The notes under the pieces: model-generated
Seen by the model: the letters and a program-made list of their open reading frames with translations, nothing else
The model's database searches: none
Told to the model about the DNA's origin: nothing
Shown: positions 1-6,668 of the stretch, one piece after another
Layout of the letters: each line of letters starts with the position of its first letter
How positions within the stretch are numbered: position 1 is the stretch's first letter
Assembly (NCBI GenBank): GCA_937895975.1
Contig: CALBLG010000077.1
Coordinates: forward strand, 1-39,015
Source of the DNA: an uncultured Slackia sp.
GTDB lineage: Bacteria; Actinomycetota; Coriobacteriia; Coriobacteriales; Eggerthellaceae
DNA: 39,015 nucleotides
Direction of reading: 5' to 3'
Translations under genes and position numbers: made by a program

Positions 1-789
1 GACATCGCCAGCGCCATTGCGCTGCGGCTTGTGCGCTGCGGCATAGACGTGGCGATGACCGAGGTCGCGCAGCCGCTCACCGTGCGTCGCACGGTAGCGT
101 TCAGCGAAGCGGTTCGATTGGGAAAGGCCCAGGTGGAAGGCGTGACTGCCGTGCGCGCGAGCGACGCCGAGCATGCGCTCGAGCTGCTCGCGGGCGGCTG
201 CGTTCCCGTTTTGGTCGACCCCCAATGCGAGTGTCTTGAAACGTTGGCGCCCGATGCGGTGGTCGACGCTATTCTGGCCAAACGCAACTTGGGCACTGCA
301 ATGGACATGGCGCCCGTGGTGATCGGCGTGGGGCCGGGCTTCACGGCCGGTATCGACTGCCATGCTGTGGTGGAAACCATGCGCGGACATACGCTTGGCC
401 GCGTGTATTACCGGGGCTCCACGCTGCCGAATACGGCGGTGCCAGGACTTGTGGGCGGCTTCGCCGGCGAGCGCGTGCTGCGCGCGACGGGCGACGGAGC
501 GTTTCGCGGTGCGGCCTCGATTGGCGAGCATGTCGAACAAGGCCAGGTAGTGGCCTTTGCGGGCGATGCGCCCGTGAAGGCGATGCTTACGGGAATGTTG
601 CGCGGCCTGATGGCCGATGGCGTGCCTGTTCGCAAGGGCTTGAAGTGCGGCGACGTGGACCCGCGCGACGACGCAAGCTACTGCGCGCTGGTGTCCGACA
701 AAGGCTTGGCCGTGGCCGGCGGAGTGCTGGAGGCAATTCTGCACGTGAACGGCGCTGTGAGCAGGGGCGATTGCCTACCGAGCGAGTAA
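1..789 (+). CDS. YqeB/EF2563-type selenium-dependent molybdenum hydroxylase maturation protein, 5'-truncated
   Basis: The frame is open from the first base of the window (DIASAIALRLVRCGIDVAMTE), so the true start lies upstream and 262 residues are visible. The opening resembles the GD-x-A-S-x-x-A-x-RL start of the EF2563/YqeB family, and the middle carries a glycine-rich VVIGVGPGFTAG segment typical of that family. Family knowledge: these proteins occur with XdhC and selenium-dependent molybdenum hydroxylases and are thought to act in cofactor maturation in the cytoplasm; the exact reaction is not settled. The XdhC-family gene follows within about 55 bp on the same strand, which supports a shared operon and role. 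No hydroxylase structural gene is in the window, so the substrate enzyme is unknown. Family call is fairly firm, biochemical role is not. Confidence 0.82.
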   Translation, partial: DIASAIALRLVRCGIDVAMTEVAQPLTVRRTVAFSEAVRLGKAQVEGVTAVRASDAEHALELLAGGCVPVLVDPQCECLETLAPDAVVDAILAKRNLGTAMDMAPVVIGVGPGFTAGIDCHAVVETMRGHTLGRVYYRGSTLPNTAVPGLVGGFAGERVLRATGDGAFRGAASIGEHVEQGQVVAFAGDAPVKAMLTGMLRGLMADGVPVRKGLKCGDVDPRDDASYCALVSDKGLAVAGGVLEAILHVNGAVSRGDCLPSE

Positions 790-844
790 GGCGCCTTTGA
801 CGCGCGTCTCTCCATGTAGGCCGAAAAAGAAAGTTCGAAAGAAG

Positions 845-2020
845 ATGCACAATAGCATGCGCGATATCGCTGAGCATATTCTCGAAGCCATGCGCGCTGG
901 TCGCGATATGGTTTTGGTCACTGTTGCGGACGTCGAGGGGTCGGCCCCGCGGCATGTGGGCACGCAGATGCTGGTGTCGAGCGACGGGCTCGAATGCGGC
1001 ACCATCGGCGGCGGCAAGGTCGAGGCACACGGTATTTCCGAAGCGCGCGCGATGATCGAAGAAGCGGCCGGTGACCGAATTTTTCCGCAGTCGACTGAAA
1101 TCGCGTGCAGCATGGGCCGCCTGGAGAATTTGGGGCTGAGGCTGCGGGGAAAACGCAGCCTGGGCATGGCCTGCGGCGGTGACGCGTGCTTGCTGTACGC
1201 GTTCGTGAGCAGCGCTGATGCATGCTGGAAGCAGGTGGCCGCCGAAGTGCTGCGCTGCATCGACCAGCGCATTCCCGCGAATCTTGTGTTGAAGTGCGTC
1301 GATGGCGATGCGCCGTTCGCGATGCAGGCGGCGTTGATTGATGCAGATGGGAAATGCCTCGCGGGCGGCTGTTTGCCGAATGAAAGCGATGGGGCCATTG
1401 GGCGCGAGGAGATGCCTCGGCCAAACGCGGCCGAAGGTTGCGGCTCCATATGCCGTGGCGTCGACTGCCTCGATTCCGATATCTCAAGCATTGCCGCCGC
1501 GACCAGCGCTGGCAGGGTAGCCGACTGGTTTGTGATGCCTGTTCCTGTTCCGGTGAGGGCCGTCGTGTTCGGCGGGGGCCATGTGGGGCAGGCAACCGTC
1601 GCGGCCTTGGCGCGCGTCGGGTTCGCCGTCACCTTGTTCGACGACCGCCCCGAATTCGCCAACGCTGAAAACAATCCTGCGGCAAGCGAAGTGGTGCTGG
1701 GCGATTACGGCAACATCGGCGCAAGCATCAAGCTGGATACGTGTGACTACGTTCTCATCATGACGAGCGGCCATGCGTCAGATATCGCCGTGCTTGGTCA
1801 GGCACTCGCCCATCCGCTGGCGTATGTGGGCATGATAGGATCGCGCCGCAAAATCGCCACCGCGCGCGAATGCCTGCGCGCCCAAGGCGTGACCGATGCC
1901 GCGTTGGATGCCGTCCATATGCCTATTGGCCTGGACATCAAGGCCGAAACCCCCGAAGAAATCGCCGTCAGCATAGCCGCGGAATGCATCCTGCATCGCG
2001 CAACCGCCGACGAACGGTAG
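845..2020 (+). CDS. XdhC/CoxI-family molybdenum hydroxylase maturation protein
   Basis: A 391-residue XdhC-type protein. The N-terminal XdhC_CoxI domain (about residues 5-75) has VLVTVADVEGSAPRHVGTQM and the GTIGGGKVE motif. The C-terminal part (from about residue 238) is a Rossmann domain starting VVFGGGHVGQATVAAL and containing YVGMIGSRRK. Known role of the family: binding molybdenum cofactor and helping its sulfuration and insertion into xanthine-dehydrogenase-like hydroxylases. The frame stays open upstream to a TTG at 797, but ATG 845 is preferred because of the purine-rich GAAAG tract before it; ATG 857 is another possibility. It follows the YqeB-type gene closely and is probably cotranscribed with it. 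The weak hairpin CGAAGC...GCTTCG at 2038-2059, without a T-run, is the only terminator-like structure after it. Confidence 0.88.
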   Translation: MHNSMRDIAEHILEAMRAGRDMVLVTVADVEGSAPRHVGTQMLVSSDGLECGTIGGGKVEAHGISEARAMIEEAAGDRIFPQSTEIACSMGRLENLGLRLRGKRSLGMACGGDACLLYAFVSSADACWKQVAAEVLRCIDQRIPANLVLKCVDGDAPFAMQAALIDADGKCLAGGCLPNESDGAIGREEMPRPNAAEGCGSICRGVDCLDSDISSIAAATSAGRVADWFVMPVPVPVRAVVFGGGHVGQATVAALARVGFAVTLFDDRPEFANAENNPAASEVVLGDYGNIGASIKLDTCDYVLIMTSGHASDIAVLGQALAHPLAYVGMIGSRRKIATARECLRAQGVTDAALDAVHMPIGLDIKAETPEEIAVSIAAECILHRATADER

Positions 2021-2093
2021 GAAGGCGTCCTAGGCTGCGAAGCGCCGGGCGGGGCTTCGTCGACCGCGCGCTGGGAATATTGCCGCAACTCGC

Positions 2094-2124
2094 TTGACTT
2101 GGAGTGTTCTTCAAGGAATAGGGT
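2094..2124 (+). promoter_or_regulatory. MerR-type promoter (TTGACT, 19-nt spacer, TAGGGT)
   Basis: TTGACT at 2094-2099 and TAGGGT at 2119-2124 are separated by 19 nt, the stretched spacing of MerR-family-controlled promoters. The spacer contains an imperfect dyad of the form CTTGGAGTG/TTCAAGG. It lies 37 bp before the start codon of the flavodoxin remnant. A similar element precedes the iron-sulfur flavoprotein gene near 34.65 kb. Confidence 0.6.
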
Positions 2125-2160
2125 TTGCGCCAGTAAACAACACGCGAGAAAGGAAACCTC

Positions 2161-2223
2161 GTGGCGAAAAGCATGCTCGTTGTGTATTGCAGCTGGTCAA
2201 ATGGCAATACAGAAAAGCTATAG
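2161..2223 (+). pseudogene. Flavodoxin N-terminal remnant
   Basis: Behind a good ribosome-binding site (AGAAAGGA at about 2147-2154) a GTG start gives VAKSMLVVYCSWSNGNTEKL and then a TAG at 2221. The sequence is the first beta strand and FMN-phosphate loop (YCSWSNGNT) of a flavodoxin. A normal flavodoxin continues for another 120 or more residues; nothing convincing continues in any frame afterwards, though the next about 120 bp may hold decayed sequence. Promoter, ribosome-binding site and start are intact, so the loss looks fairly recent. The alternative, a genuine 20-residue peptide, is less likely given the flavodoxin match. Confidence 0.65.
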
Positions 2224-2350
2224 GGGCAGTGCGGCTGCCAGCGGTCATGGAATTCTTCTGAAATGCGATGCGGTTTGCCGCCGCCTATTGTATCGCACGA
2301 CGCCGCATTGGGCTTGTCGCGCGGCCTGGGCAGAGGAGTACAAGATGCAG

Positions 2351-2644
2351 TTATGCAACTTTTTCGTAAGGAAAACTCATCTCGTACATCGTCTCGGGTG
2401 AGAGATCGATATCGCCATCCAACCATGTGACAACGCCATGCTCAATTCCAAAGTTGCGAAACACCTCATTGTCTGCCAGGGGGGCGAAAGCAGGCTTTTC
2501 GATAAGTTTTGAAGCGTCGAAAAGTCTCGTTTCGCCCGTTGAAAACGTTACAAGCATCGACAAGTCGTTGACAATTTTTGCTTCAAACACTTTCATTCCC
2601 TGCTTGGGTTCACTTGCGTATGCGATTCCGTTTGCGATATACAT
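2351..2644 (-). CDS. DUF2442-family protein
   Basis: A 97-residue protein with the pattern of the DUF2442 family: a short beta-rich domain with GMKVFEAKIVNDLSMLVTFSTGETRLFDASKLIEKPAF, then a hydrophobic-acidic tail DGDIDLSPETMYEMS. The function of the family is unknown. It starts 10 bp after the stop of the DUF4160 gene, with AAGGAGTATCGT just before the ATG, so the two are translated from one message. DUF4160 and DUF2442 genes are commonly found as such pairs, and some authors treat them as toxin-antitoxin-like modules; nothing in this sequence proves that. The two genes are convergent with the upstream flavodoxin remnant. Confidence 0.8.
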   Translation of the reverse strand: MYIANGIAYASEPKQGMKVFEAKIVNDLSMLVTFSTGETRLFDASKLIEKPAFAPLADNEVFRNFGIEHGVVTWLDGDIDLSPETMYEMSFPYEKVA

Positions 2645-2654
2645 ACGATACTCC

Positions 2655-2921
2655 TTAAGACAAAGGTGCGATTTTCTCGAACGGGTTTCCAGCGACAGCT
2701 TTGTTCCAGGCGGCGTATGCTTCCTCCTCGTGAAGAATAAGCCAAGCTTGGACGAGCTTTAGTTGCTTGGCTGGCAAAGAACCTGCGAGCAGCTCGCCGT
2801 CTATGCCGATAGAGGCTTCGTATTCACCGTAATAGACATGAACATGCGGCTTGTTGTGCTGGCCAGTATCCATGTAAATCATTTTAATAATAAGGCCGTA
2901 GAAGCGGCTGAGCTCTGGCAT
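2655..2921 (-). CDS. DUF4160-family protein
   Basis: An 88-residue protein with the DUF4160 hallmark: MPELSRFYGLIIKMIYMDT at the N-terminus, then HNKPHVHVYYGEYEASIGIDG, then a helix ending in the W-x(2)-N/K region (AAWNKAVAGNPFEKIAPL). The His-x-His in PHVHVYY is the most conserved feature of the family and suggests metal or nucleic-acid contact, but no activity is established. The ribosome-binding site is AGAGGA, 7 nt before the ATG. It is the first gene of a two-gene operon with the DUF2442 gene. A -10 box and a 13-nt palindrome in the leader suggest its own regulation. Confidence 0.82.
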   Translation of the reverse strand: MPELSRFYGLIIKMIYMDTGQHNKPHVHVYYGEYEASIGIDGELLAGSLPAKQLKLVQAWLILHEEEAYAAWNKAVAGNPFEKIAPLS

Positions 2922-2930
2922 AGGGGTTCC

Positions 2931-2960
2931 TCTCGATTCGAGATATTACTTGTTATTATA
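2931..2960 (-). promoter_or_regulatory. Promoter and 13-nt palindrome before the DUF4160/DUF2442 pair
   Basis: On the minus strand TATAAT (2960-2955) lies 34 bp before the DUF4160 start. No good -35 box is visible. Between them sits the perfect palindrome TCTCGA-T-TCGAGA (2931-2943), placed where a repressor could block transcription. Autoregulation by one of the pair is an inference. Confidence 0.5.
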
Positions 2961-3058
2961 CCTTGCCGAGCAGACTGAAAATCTTATACAAATTGCCTTT
3001 CTATGAGGAAGCGATATGGGTTCGGGCCAAAAGACGGGATGCTTTCGCAAAATCTTGC

Positions 3059-3105
3059 TTGACAGCCTTTCTTGCGCGCTCTAATATGCGAACGGTTCTC
3101 ATATT
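3059..3105 (+). promoter_or_regulatory. zur-znu operon promoter with Zur-type operator
   Basis: TTGACA (3059-3064), a 17-nt spacer and TAATAT (3082-3087) form a near-consensus promoter. A 23-bp imperfect palindrome at 3083-3105 overlaps the -10 box: AATATG and CATATT outer arms around TGCGAAC-G-GTTCTCA. The core is a 7-1-7 inverted repeat, the architecture used by Fur/Zur/PerR proteins. The gene behind it is a Fur-family regulator followed by zinc-uptake genes, so zinc-dependent autorepression is the natural reading. Confidence 0.8.
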
Positions 3106-3127
3106 GAAGAGATTGAAGGCGAATACC

Positions 3128-3568
3128 ATGCGCGAGCAATACAACACGGTGCAGCGGCAGGCAATCATCGATTGCTTGTCCGACGCGGGCGGCCACATGA
3201 CCGCCGCGGCCGTGCATGCCGCGCTCGCGAAAGCCGGACGAAAGGTCTCGTCTGCCACGGTGTATCGACAGCTTGAAAAGCTGGTCGATGAGGGCATTGC
3301 CGTGAAATCCCAGCCTATTGGCGAGAAAAGCGCTTGCTTCGAGCTGCTCGACCGCAGCGCATGCGCTCCAGATCATTGCTATCACATGAAATGCCTGTCG
3401 TGCGGCAAGCTTATTCATCTCAATTGCAATGAAATCGACGAATTGCGCGAGCATATGCTGGCTAACCATGGGTTTCATCTCGACATGGCCAGCACGGTCC
3501 TTTTCGGCACGTGCGAATCGTGCGCGAAGCGGAATTCGATAGCCGAATCGGGGCATGCGAATGCGTAA
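3128..3568 (+). CDS. zur: Fur-family transcriptional regulator, probably zinc-sensing (Zur)
   Basis: A 146-residue Fur-family repressor. The N-terminal winged helix includes SSATVYRQLEKLVDEGIAVK (residues 41-60), the recognition-helix region of the family. The C-terminal dimerisation domain has HCYHMKCLSCGKLIHL with the CxxC pair C89/C92 and a second CxxC pair C129/C132, the structural zinc site. H83 and H86 are likely regulatory metal ligands. The ATG at 3128 is chosen because it follows GAAGG and falls after the promoter and operator; an in-frame extension back to 2963 would run through that promoter. Zinc rather than iron is inferred from the znuACB genes that follow on the same strand. 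The gene overlaps the next small ORF by 14 bp. Confidence 0.88.
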   Translation: MREQYNTVQRQAIIDCLSDAGGHMTAAAVHAALAKAGRKVSSATVYRQLEKLVDEGIAVKSQPIGEKSACFELLDRSACAPDHCYHMKCLSCGKLIHLNCNEIDELREHMLANHGFHLDMASTVLFGTCESCAKRNSIAESGHANA

Positions 3569-3845
3569 CCTTTGCACGCGCATAGCCTCGCTTGCTTTGG
3601 TACTGGCCATCCTGGCGCCGGCGCTGTTTATCGTCGCCGAGGCGCAGCACGATTGCCCGGGCGACAACTGTGAAATTTGCCAGGTGCTCTCTGTTGCCGT
3701 GGCCATTATTCATTCCGCCGCCGATGTCCCCGCTGCATCGTTTAGGGCCATGGCAATCGTTGCATTGGCTGTGGTTGGCATCGTGTGGTCGTTTTGCGCG
3801 GCAGCTCATACGCTCGTCGGCCTTAAGGTGAGGCTTGACTGCTAA
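3555..3845 (+). CDS. Small membrane protein with Cys/His motif in the zinc operon
   Basis: A 96-residue protein with a hydrophobic N-terminal segment (IASLALVLAILAPALFIVAEA, likely signal anchor), then QHDCPGDNCEICQVL, then two further hydrophobic stretches (residues about 46-60 and 65-85). The H-x-C-x(4)-C-x(2)-C cluster just outside the first membrane segment could bind zinc. It overlaps the 3' end of the Zur gene and sits 70 bp before znuA, so it belongs to the zinc operon by position. I do not recognise a named family with confidence; short HDC-x-G-x-x-C-x-x-C membrane proteins occur beside metal transporters in other Gram-positives. Start could also be the ATG at 3561. Function unknown. 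Confidence 0.68.
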   Translation: MRMRNLCTRIASLALVLAILAPALFIVAEAQHDCPGDNCEICQVLSVAVAIIHSAADVPAASFRAMAIVALAVVGIVWSFCAAAHTLVGLKVRLDC

Positions 3846-3915
3846 GGTGCGCATGTTTTCGAACGAATGAAGAATTCGCATTGAAATATGACACTTTATC
3901 AGGAGATACATACCT

Positions 3916-4905
3916 ATGGCAAAAATGAATAGACTTTTTTACGCGGTTCTCGCAGCCGCGATCGTCGCGCTGTGCGCGGTGGGGCTTTCGGCGTGCTCGA
4001 ACTCTTCGGGCAACCCTGATGCACCTGCAGGAAACGACCAAGCATCGGGCAATTCCCAGAAGGTCCAGGTTGTGGCGAGCTTCTACCCGATGGCCGACTT
4101 TGCTCAAAAGGTCGGAGGAGATCACGTTGAGGTCACGAATCTCTGCCCCGCAGGAACCGAGCCGCATGAATGGGAGCCGTCGCCGGCCGATGTCGAGGCC
4201 ATTGAAGATGCCGACGTCTTCGTCTATAACGGGGCCGATATGGAGGGATGGGTCGACGACACTCTGTCTTCTGCGAACGTCAAAGGCTCTGTCGTCTGCG
4301 CATCCGATGGCATCGAACTGCGCGTTGCCGACCGCGGCGACGATGCCGACGCTTCCGAGGAAGGCGAGCACGCCGGCGAACACGATCCGCACGTGTGGCT
4401 CGCGCCCGAAAATGCGAAGAAGGAGGCCGAGAACCTCAAGGACGCGCTGGTGAAGGCCGATCCCGACAACGCTTCCGATTACGAGGCGAACTACGAGAAG
4501 TGGGCAAGCGAGTTCGATTCCCTCGACAAGGAATTCTCTGAGCAGCTTTCCCAGACTTCCGGCAAAACCATCGTCGTGTCGCACGAGGCGTTTGGCTATT
4601 TGTGCGATGCATACGGCTTGACGCAAGAGCCCATCACGGGCATGGACGCGGAAGGCGAGCCCGACGCGAAGACCATGGCCGAAATCGTGCAGTTCGTGCG
4701 CGACAACAATGTGAAGGTCATCTTCTCGGAAGACCTGGTAAGCCCGAAGGTCGCGCAGCAGATTGCCAATGAAACGGGCGCGAAGTGCGAGGTGCTTAAT
4801 CCCATCGAGGGCCTCGAGCAAGACGAACTCGATGCCGGCGAAGACTACTTCTCTGTCATGCGCGACAATCTTGACGAACTCGTCAGCGCGCTGAACCAAG
4901 AGTAG
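3916..4905 (+). CDS. znuA: Zinc ABC transporter substrate-binding lipoprotein ZnuA
   Basis: A 329-residue cluster A-I metal-binding protein. The signal peptide ends in the lipobox LSAC with Cys27, so it is a lipid-anchored extracellular protein. The mature part begins VQVVASFYPMADFAQKVGGD. Expected metal ligands are H84 (TEPHEWEPSP), H159 (DPHVWLAP) and H223 (VVSHEAFGYL). Before H159 there is an acidic and His-containing loop (residues 140-157, DDADASEEGEHAGEHD), shorter than in E. coli ZnuA but typical of zinc-specific members. The later LDPL motif of many homologues reads LNPI here. The start has AGGAG about 11 nt upstream; ATG 3925 is an alternative. It is followed after 12 bp by the ATPase gene, giving a normal binding-protein-first operon. 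Confidence 0.93.
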   Translation: MAKMNRLFYAVLAAAIVALCAVGLSACSNSSGNPDAPAGNDQASGNSQKVQVVASFYPMADFAQKVGGDHVEVTNLCPAGTEPHEWEPSPADVEAIEDADVFVYNGADMEGWVDDTLSSANVKGSVVCASDGIELRVADRGDDADASEEGEHAGEHDPHVWLAPENAKKEAENLKDALVKADPDNASDYEANYEKWASEFDSLDKEFSEQLSQTSGKTIVVSHEAFGYLCDAYGLTQEPITGMDAEGEPDAKTMAEIVQFVRDNNVKVIFSEDLVSPKVAQQIANETGAKCEVLNPIEGLEQDELDAGEDYFSVMRDNLDELVSALNQE

Positions 4906-4917
4906 CGCAGGCTCCGC

Positions 4918-5706
4918 ATGAACGGAAATCCCAACGGAATCATAACTGGGCGTCGGGCCAAGGTGAGCGCAGCGGCGAGTGTGGTGAACCTGTCGCACGT
5001 ATCGTATTCATATGATACGTCGCCTGTATTGAAGGATGTGAGCCTTGGCGTTGGCGAAGGCGAAACATGCATGATCGTGGGCGAGAACGGCGCCGGCAAA
5101 TCAACGCTTCTCGATGTGATGCTCGGAGCGCTTGCGCCAACGGCGGGCCGCGCGGAGCTGTTCGGCGAACCGGCATCCTCGTTTCGCGACTGGCGTCGCG
5201 TCGGATTTGTCCCCCAGCGCATTGCCGGAACCTACGAGCGCTTCCCTGCAAGCGTGAGGGAAGTCGTGGCCGCGAATCGTTATGCCATGCGAAAGGGATT
5301 TCCGCTTCGCATCAAAGACGATGCTTCTTCGGTCGAGCAAGTCCTCGATGCGGTGGGCATGGCAAGCTTCTCCAACCGGCTCATCGGCGAGCTTTCCGGG
5401 GGCCAAATGCAGCGCGTGTTTCTTGCTCGCGCGCTCGTCAACCACCCCGACTTGCTTGTGCTCGACGAACCGACCAGTGGAATGGACGCCGAGTCGGTCG
5501 AGGCGTTCGTCGCGCTGCTTCGCGGCATCGTGGCGTCGAAGGCGAGGTCTGTGGTCATCGTGACGCACGACACGCGTCGTCTTTCCAATTTGTCGGCGTG
5601 TGTGATGCGATTGGAATCGGGGGTTCTTGCGGAAGACGGAAGCGATGCGTCAAGGTCTCGTTCGGGTGCATCGACAGGGGGCGCAGATGTTGCAGCTGCT
5701 TTCTGA
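4918..5706 (+). CDS. znuC: Zinc ABC transporter ATP-binding protein ZnuC
   Basis: A 262-residue ABC ATPase. Walker A is GENGAGKST (residues 55-63), the Q-loop VGFVPQR, the signature LSGGQMQRV near residue 160, Walker B LLVLDEPTSGMD, and the switch His in VIVTHD. The family powers zinc or manganese uptake through a ZnuB-type permease at the inner face of the membrane. The first 20 residues before VVNLSHVSYSYD are poorly conserved, so the real start may be a little later. The 3' end overlaps the permease gene by 20 bp, which indicates translational coupling. The C-terminal tail after about residue 235 is Ser/Gly/Ala-rich and shows no domain. Confidence 0.93.
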   Translation: MNGNPNGIITGRRAKVSAAASVVNLSHVSYSYDTSPVLKDVSLGVGEGETCMIVGENGAGKSTLLDVMLGALAPTAGRAELFGEPASSFRDWRRVGFVPQRIAGTYERFPASVREVVAANRYAMRKGFPLRIKDDASSVEQVLDAVGMASFSNRLIGELSGGQMQRVFLARALVNHPDLLVLDEPTSGMDAESVEAFVALLRGIVASKARSVVIVTHDTRRLSNLSACVMRLESGVLAEDGSDASRSRSGASTGGADVAAAF

Positions 5707-6529
5707 CATGTTTTCGCACGGGTTCATGACCCGCGCTTTCATTGCCGGCCTGGTGCTTGGCGCGGCGATTCCCCTGGTGGGCGTCGTCGTAGTGCTCAAG
5801 CGGTTGTCGATGGTGGGCGATGCCCTTTCGCATACTTCGCTCGCGGGCGTGGCCGCCGGCCTTATCGGCGGCATCAACCCCGTTGCTGGCGCCACGGCCG
5901 CCTGCATGGCGGCGGCGCTTGCCATCGAGGGAATTCGTCGCCGTTTTGAAGGGCGCGCCGACCTCGCAATAGCCGTCATCATGGCGACGGGCGTGGGGCT
6001 TGCCGGCGTTCTTTCGGGCTTCACGCCGAATAGCTCCACGTTTTCGAGTTTTTTATTCGGCAGCATCGTGACGGTTGGCGACGACGAACTCGCGGCTGTC
6101 GTGGTTCTGGGCATCGCGGTGGCGCTGCTGTGCGTCGCGTTTCGGCGCGAGCTGTTCTGGGTGGCCATCGACGAACGCGCCGCGCGTCTTGCCGGCGTGC
6201 GCGTGACGGCGGTGAATTTTGCGTTCATCCTGGTAACAGCCATAGCGGTGTCTATCGCCTCGCGCACGGTTGGAACGTTGATCGTAAGTTCCATGATGAC
6301 GGTGCCCGTGGCCTGCGCATTGGTCGCGTCGCGCAGCTGGAAGCAGACCGTTGCGATTTCGTGCGCGGTGGGCGTGGCGAGCGCCGCTGTGGGGCTCGTG
6401 GTTTCGTATGCATTCGGGTTTAAGCCGGGCGGCGCCATCGTGTTGACCGAGGTCGCGCTGCTGCTTGCATTCATTGCCGCGAAGGCGCTGCTCAAGCGTG
6501 TGGCTCGACGCGCTGGTTTGATGCGATAG
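5687..6529 (+). CDS. znuB: Zinc ABC transporter permease ZnuB
   Basis: A 280-residue ABC-3 family permease with about eight hydrophobic segments. It has the family sequence VVVLKRLSMVGDALSHTSLAGVAAGL near the N-terminus and FGFKPGGAIVLTEVALLLAF near the C-terminus. It forms the membrane channel for ZnuA-delivered metal. ATG 5687 is preferred because AGGGGG lies 6 nt upstream and the protein then starts at the conserved MLQLLSDMFSHGFM; an upstream ATG at 5627 would put 20 atypical residues in front. It overlaps znuC by 20 bp and is the last gene of the operon, which ends at the terminator at 6607-6641. Confidence 0.93.
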   Translation: MLQLLSDMFSHGFMTRAFIAGLVLGAAIPLVGVVVVLKRLSMVGDALSHTSLAGVAAGLIGGINPVAGATAACMAAALAIEGIRRRFEGRADLAIAVIMATGVGLAGVLSGFTPNSSTFSSFLFGSIVTVGDDELAAVVVLGIAVALLCVAFRRELFWVAIDERAARLAGVRVTAVNFAFILVTAIAVSIASRTVGTLIVSSMMTVPVACALVASRSWKQTVAISCAVGVASAAVGLVVSYAFGFKPGGAIVLTEVALLLAFIAAKALLKRVARRAGLMR

Positions 6530-6606
6530 ATTCTAAACGCTAGCGTTGCCTGCCGAAAGGCGACTTTGGGCCTGCTTGTCGGGTGCACGCGGCGCTGCTC
6601 GGCCAG

Positions 6607-6645
6607 AAACGCGCTGAACGCTCGGGATGTTCAGCGCGTTTTAGC
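6607..6645. terminator. Bidirectional rho-independent terminator
   Basis: A perfect 13-bp stem, AAACGCGCTGAAC (6607-6619) with GTTCAGCGCGTTT (6629-6641), has a 9-nt loop, with A residues on its left arm and T residues on its right. It separates the convergent znuB and symporter genes and can serve both strands. Confidence 0.88.
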
Positions 6646-6668
6646 TCGTGGCGGTCTCCCGTGATGGT

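Noticed and set aside
3864..3878. CGAAT-N5-ATTCG before znuA as a second Zur site
   Set aside because: Arms are short and do not match the 7-1-7 operator found upstream of the regulator gene.
4998..5019. CGTATC...GATACG inverted repeat inside znuC
   Set aside because: It falls in the codons for the conserved HVSYSYDTS strand of the ATPase, so coding constraint explains it.
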